Below, in pieces: positions 63,672 to 64,000 of a stretch of DNA of 64,000 nucleotides. The notes below the pieces were generated by a model, which worked only from the letters and a program-made list of their open reading frames with translations, did not search any database and was not told the origin of the DNA. The DNA comes from Flavobacterium ginsenosidimutans (GTDB lineage: Bacteria > Bacteroidota > Bacteroidia > Flavobacteriales > Flavobacteriaceae): NCBI RefSeq assembly GCF_003254625.1, contig NZ_QJRJ01000073.1:1-64000 (forward strand). Direction: 5' to 3'. A program made the translations under genes and the position numbers. How positions within the stretch are numbered: position 1 is the first letter of the stretch; every line of letters starts with the position of its first letter.

Positions 63672-64000
63672 TTAATAATCGCTATCTGGAATTAATCCCT
63701 GATTATTCGTTGGCTCTTGATGTTGCTGCTTTTTCTTCTTTTCTTCTTCTTTTTTCTTTTTCTCTTCCTCTTCTTTTGCCTTCTTTTTGTTTTTCTCCGA
63801 ATCTTTTTTGCTCGTGAAATTCACATAATCAGGATTTAAGTAAGAATCTTGTAATTCATCAGAAGAAGAACCTTTTACCGCTTTTTCGATTTTATGGTCT
63901 TTAAAGAGCTTATTTACTAATTCGCTGAAAGTATCAAAATCTACTTCATACGAAATACCAACTCCTTGAGTATATCCAATTCCTTGTCCTACATAATTAA
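63672..64000 (-). CDS. tamB: TamB-like translocation/assembly module, C-terminal 109 residues (5' end outside window)
   Basis: The frame is open from the window edge and stops at 63672. It begins NYVGQGIGYTQGVGISYEVD, the last strands of the TamB (DUF490) C-terminal domain, and continues FDTFSELVNKLFKDHKIE. After the domain an unusual tail of about 45 residues is made almost entirely of Lys and Glu (KKKAKEEEEKKKKEEEKKKK), ending QGLIPDSDY. TamB spans the periplasm and helps insert outer-membrane proteins or move phospholipids. Only the end is visible, so length cannot be judged. Confidence 0.8.
   Translation of the reverse strand, partial: NYVGQGIGYTQGVGISYEVDFDTFSELVNKLFKDHKIEKAVKGSSSDELQDSYLNPDYVNFTSKKDSEKNKKKAKEEEEKKKKEEEKKKKQQHQEPTNNQGLIPDSDY

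Overview
This 64 kb window is chromosomal DNA of a Flavobacterium-type bacterium (Bacteroidota). The evidence is the low GC content, type IX secretion (T9SS) proteins, a SusC/SusD locus, a LytS/LytTR regulator pair, bacillithiol synthesis, promoters with the Bacteroidota -7 box TAnnTTTG, and start regions without Shine-Dalgarno sequences. The chitin locus closely resembles that of Flavobacterium johnsoniae. I see no rRNA, tRNA, CRISPR array, prophage, integrase or complete insertion sequence.

Layout. 1-6.6 kb: the C-terminal 1201 residues of a giant T9SS adhesin with a type B sorting domain, then a PorP/SprF-like protein and a PorE-like OmpA protein. 6.7-16 kb, mostly minus strand: a CAP lipoprotein, pdxH, ribonuclease Z with a small STAS-like partner, pyrB and pyrR, three small or unknown genes including an orphan ParD-like fragment, a YbiT-like ABC-F protein and a TlpA-like thioredoxin. 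16-34 kb: a chitin utilisation locus. The giant two-domain chitinase, GH20 hexosaminidase, a NagB/PIG-L fusion, SusD and SusC are on the minus strand. The LytS kinase, LytTR regulator and a sugar permease are on the plus strand. 34-43 kb: transaldolase-like enzyme, a short-chain dehydrogenase, a small gene split by an amber codon, the SRP RNA, glutaminyl cyclase, hutI, a coiled-coil protein, a hutG-like enzyme and an RNA helicase. 43-56 kb: hybrid histidine kinase, dicarboxylate symporter, aroC, an LpxH-like phosphatase, bshA, an Fe-S electron transfer pair, an MCE protein and a cell wall amidase. 56-64 kb: LptD, ridA, mgsA, a GlcNAc-kinase-like ATPase, gap, pfkA and the C-terminus of TamB.

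How the genes fit together. Chitin would be cut outside the cell by the T9SS-exported chitinase, imported as oligosaccharides by SusC/SusD, trimmed to GlcNAc by GH20, carried inward by the permease, and fed into glycolysis through NagB and perhaps the sugar kinase near gap and pfkA. A 14-base motif, repeated at a 21-base period before susC and found once exactly before the permease gene, is a strong candidate for the LytTR operator. Nearly every signal peptide here places Gln at the mature N-terminus, and the window also encodes the cyclase that would cap it.

The least explained material lies between genes: short dispersed arrays placed just after stop codons and just before start codons, three perfect 33-base palindromes of identical geometry, and an intergenic family built on TTAATCG that can pair with itself. 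No complete new defence or mobile system was found.
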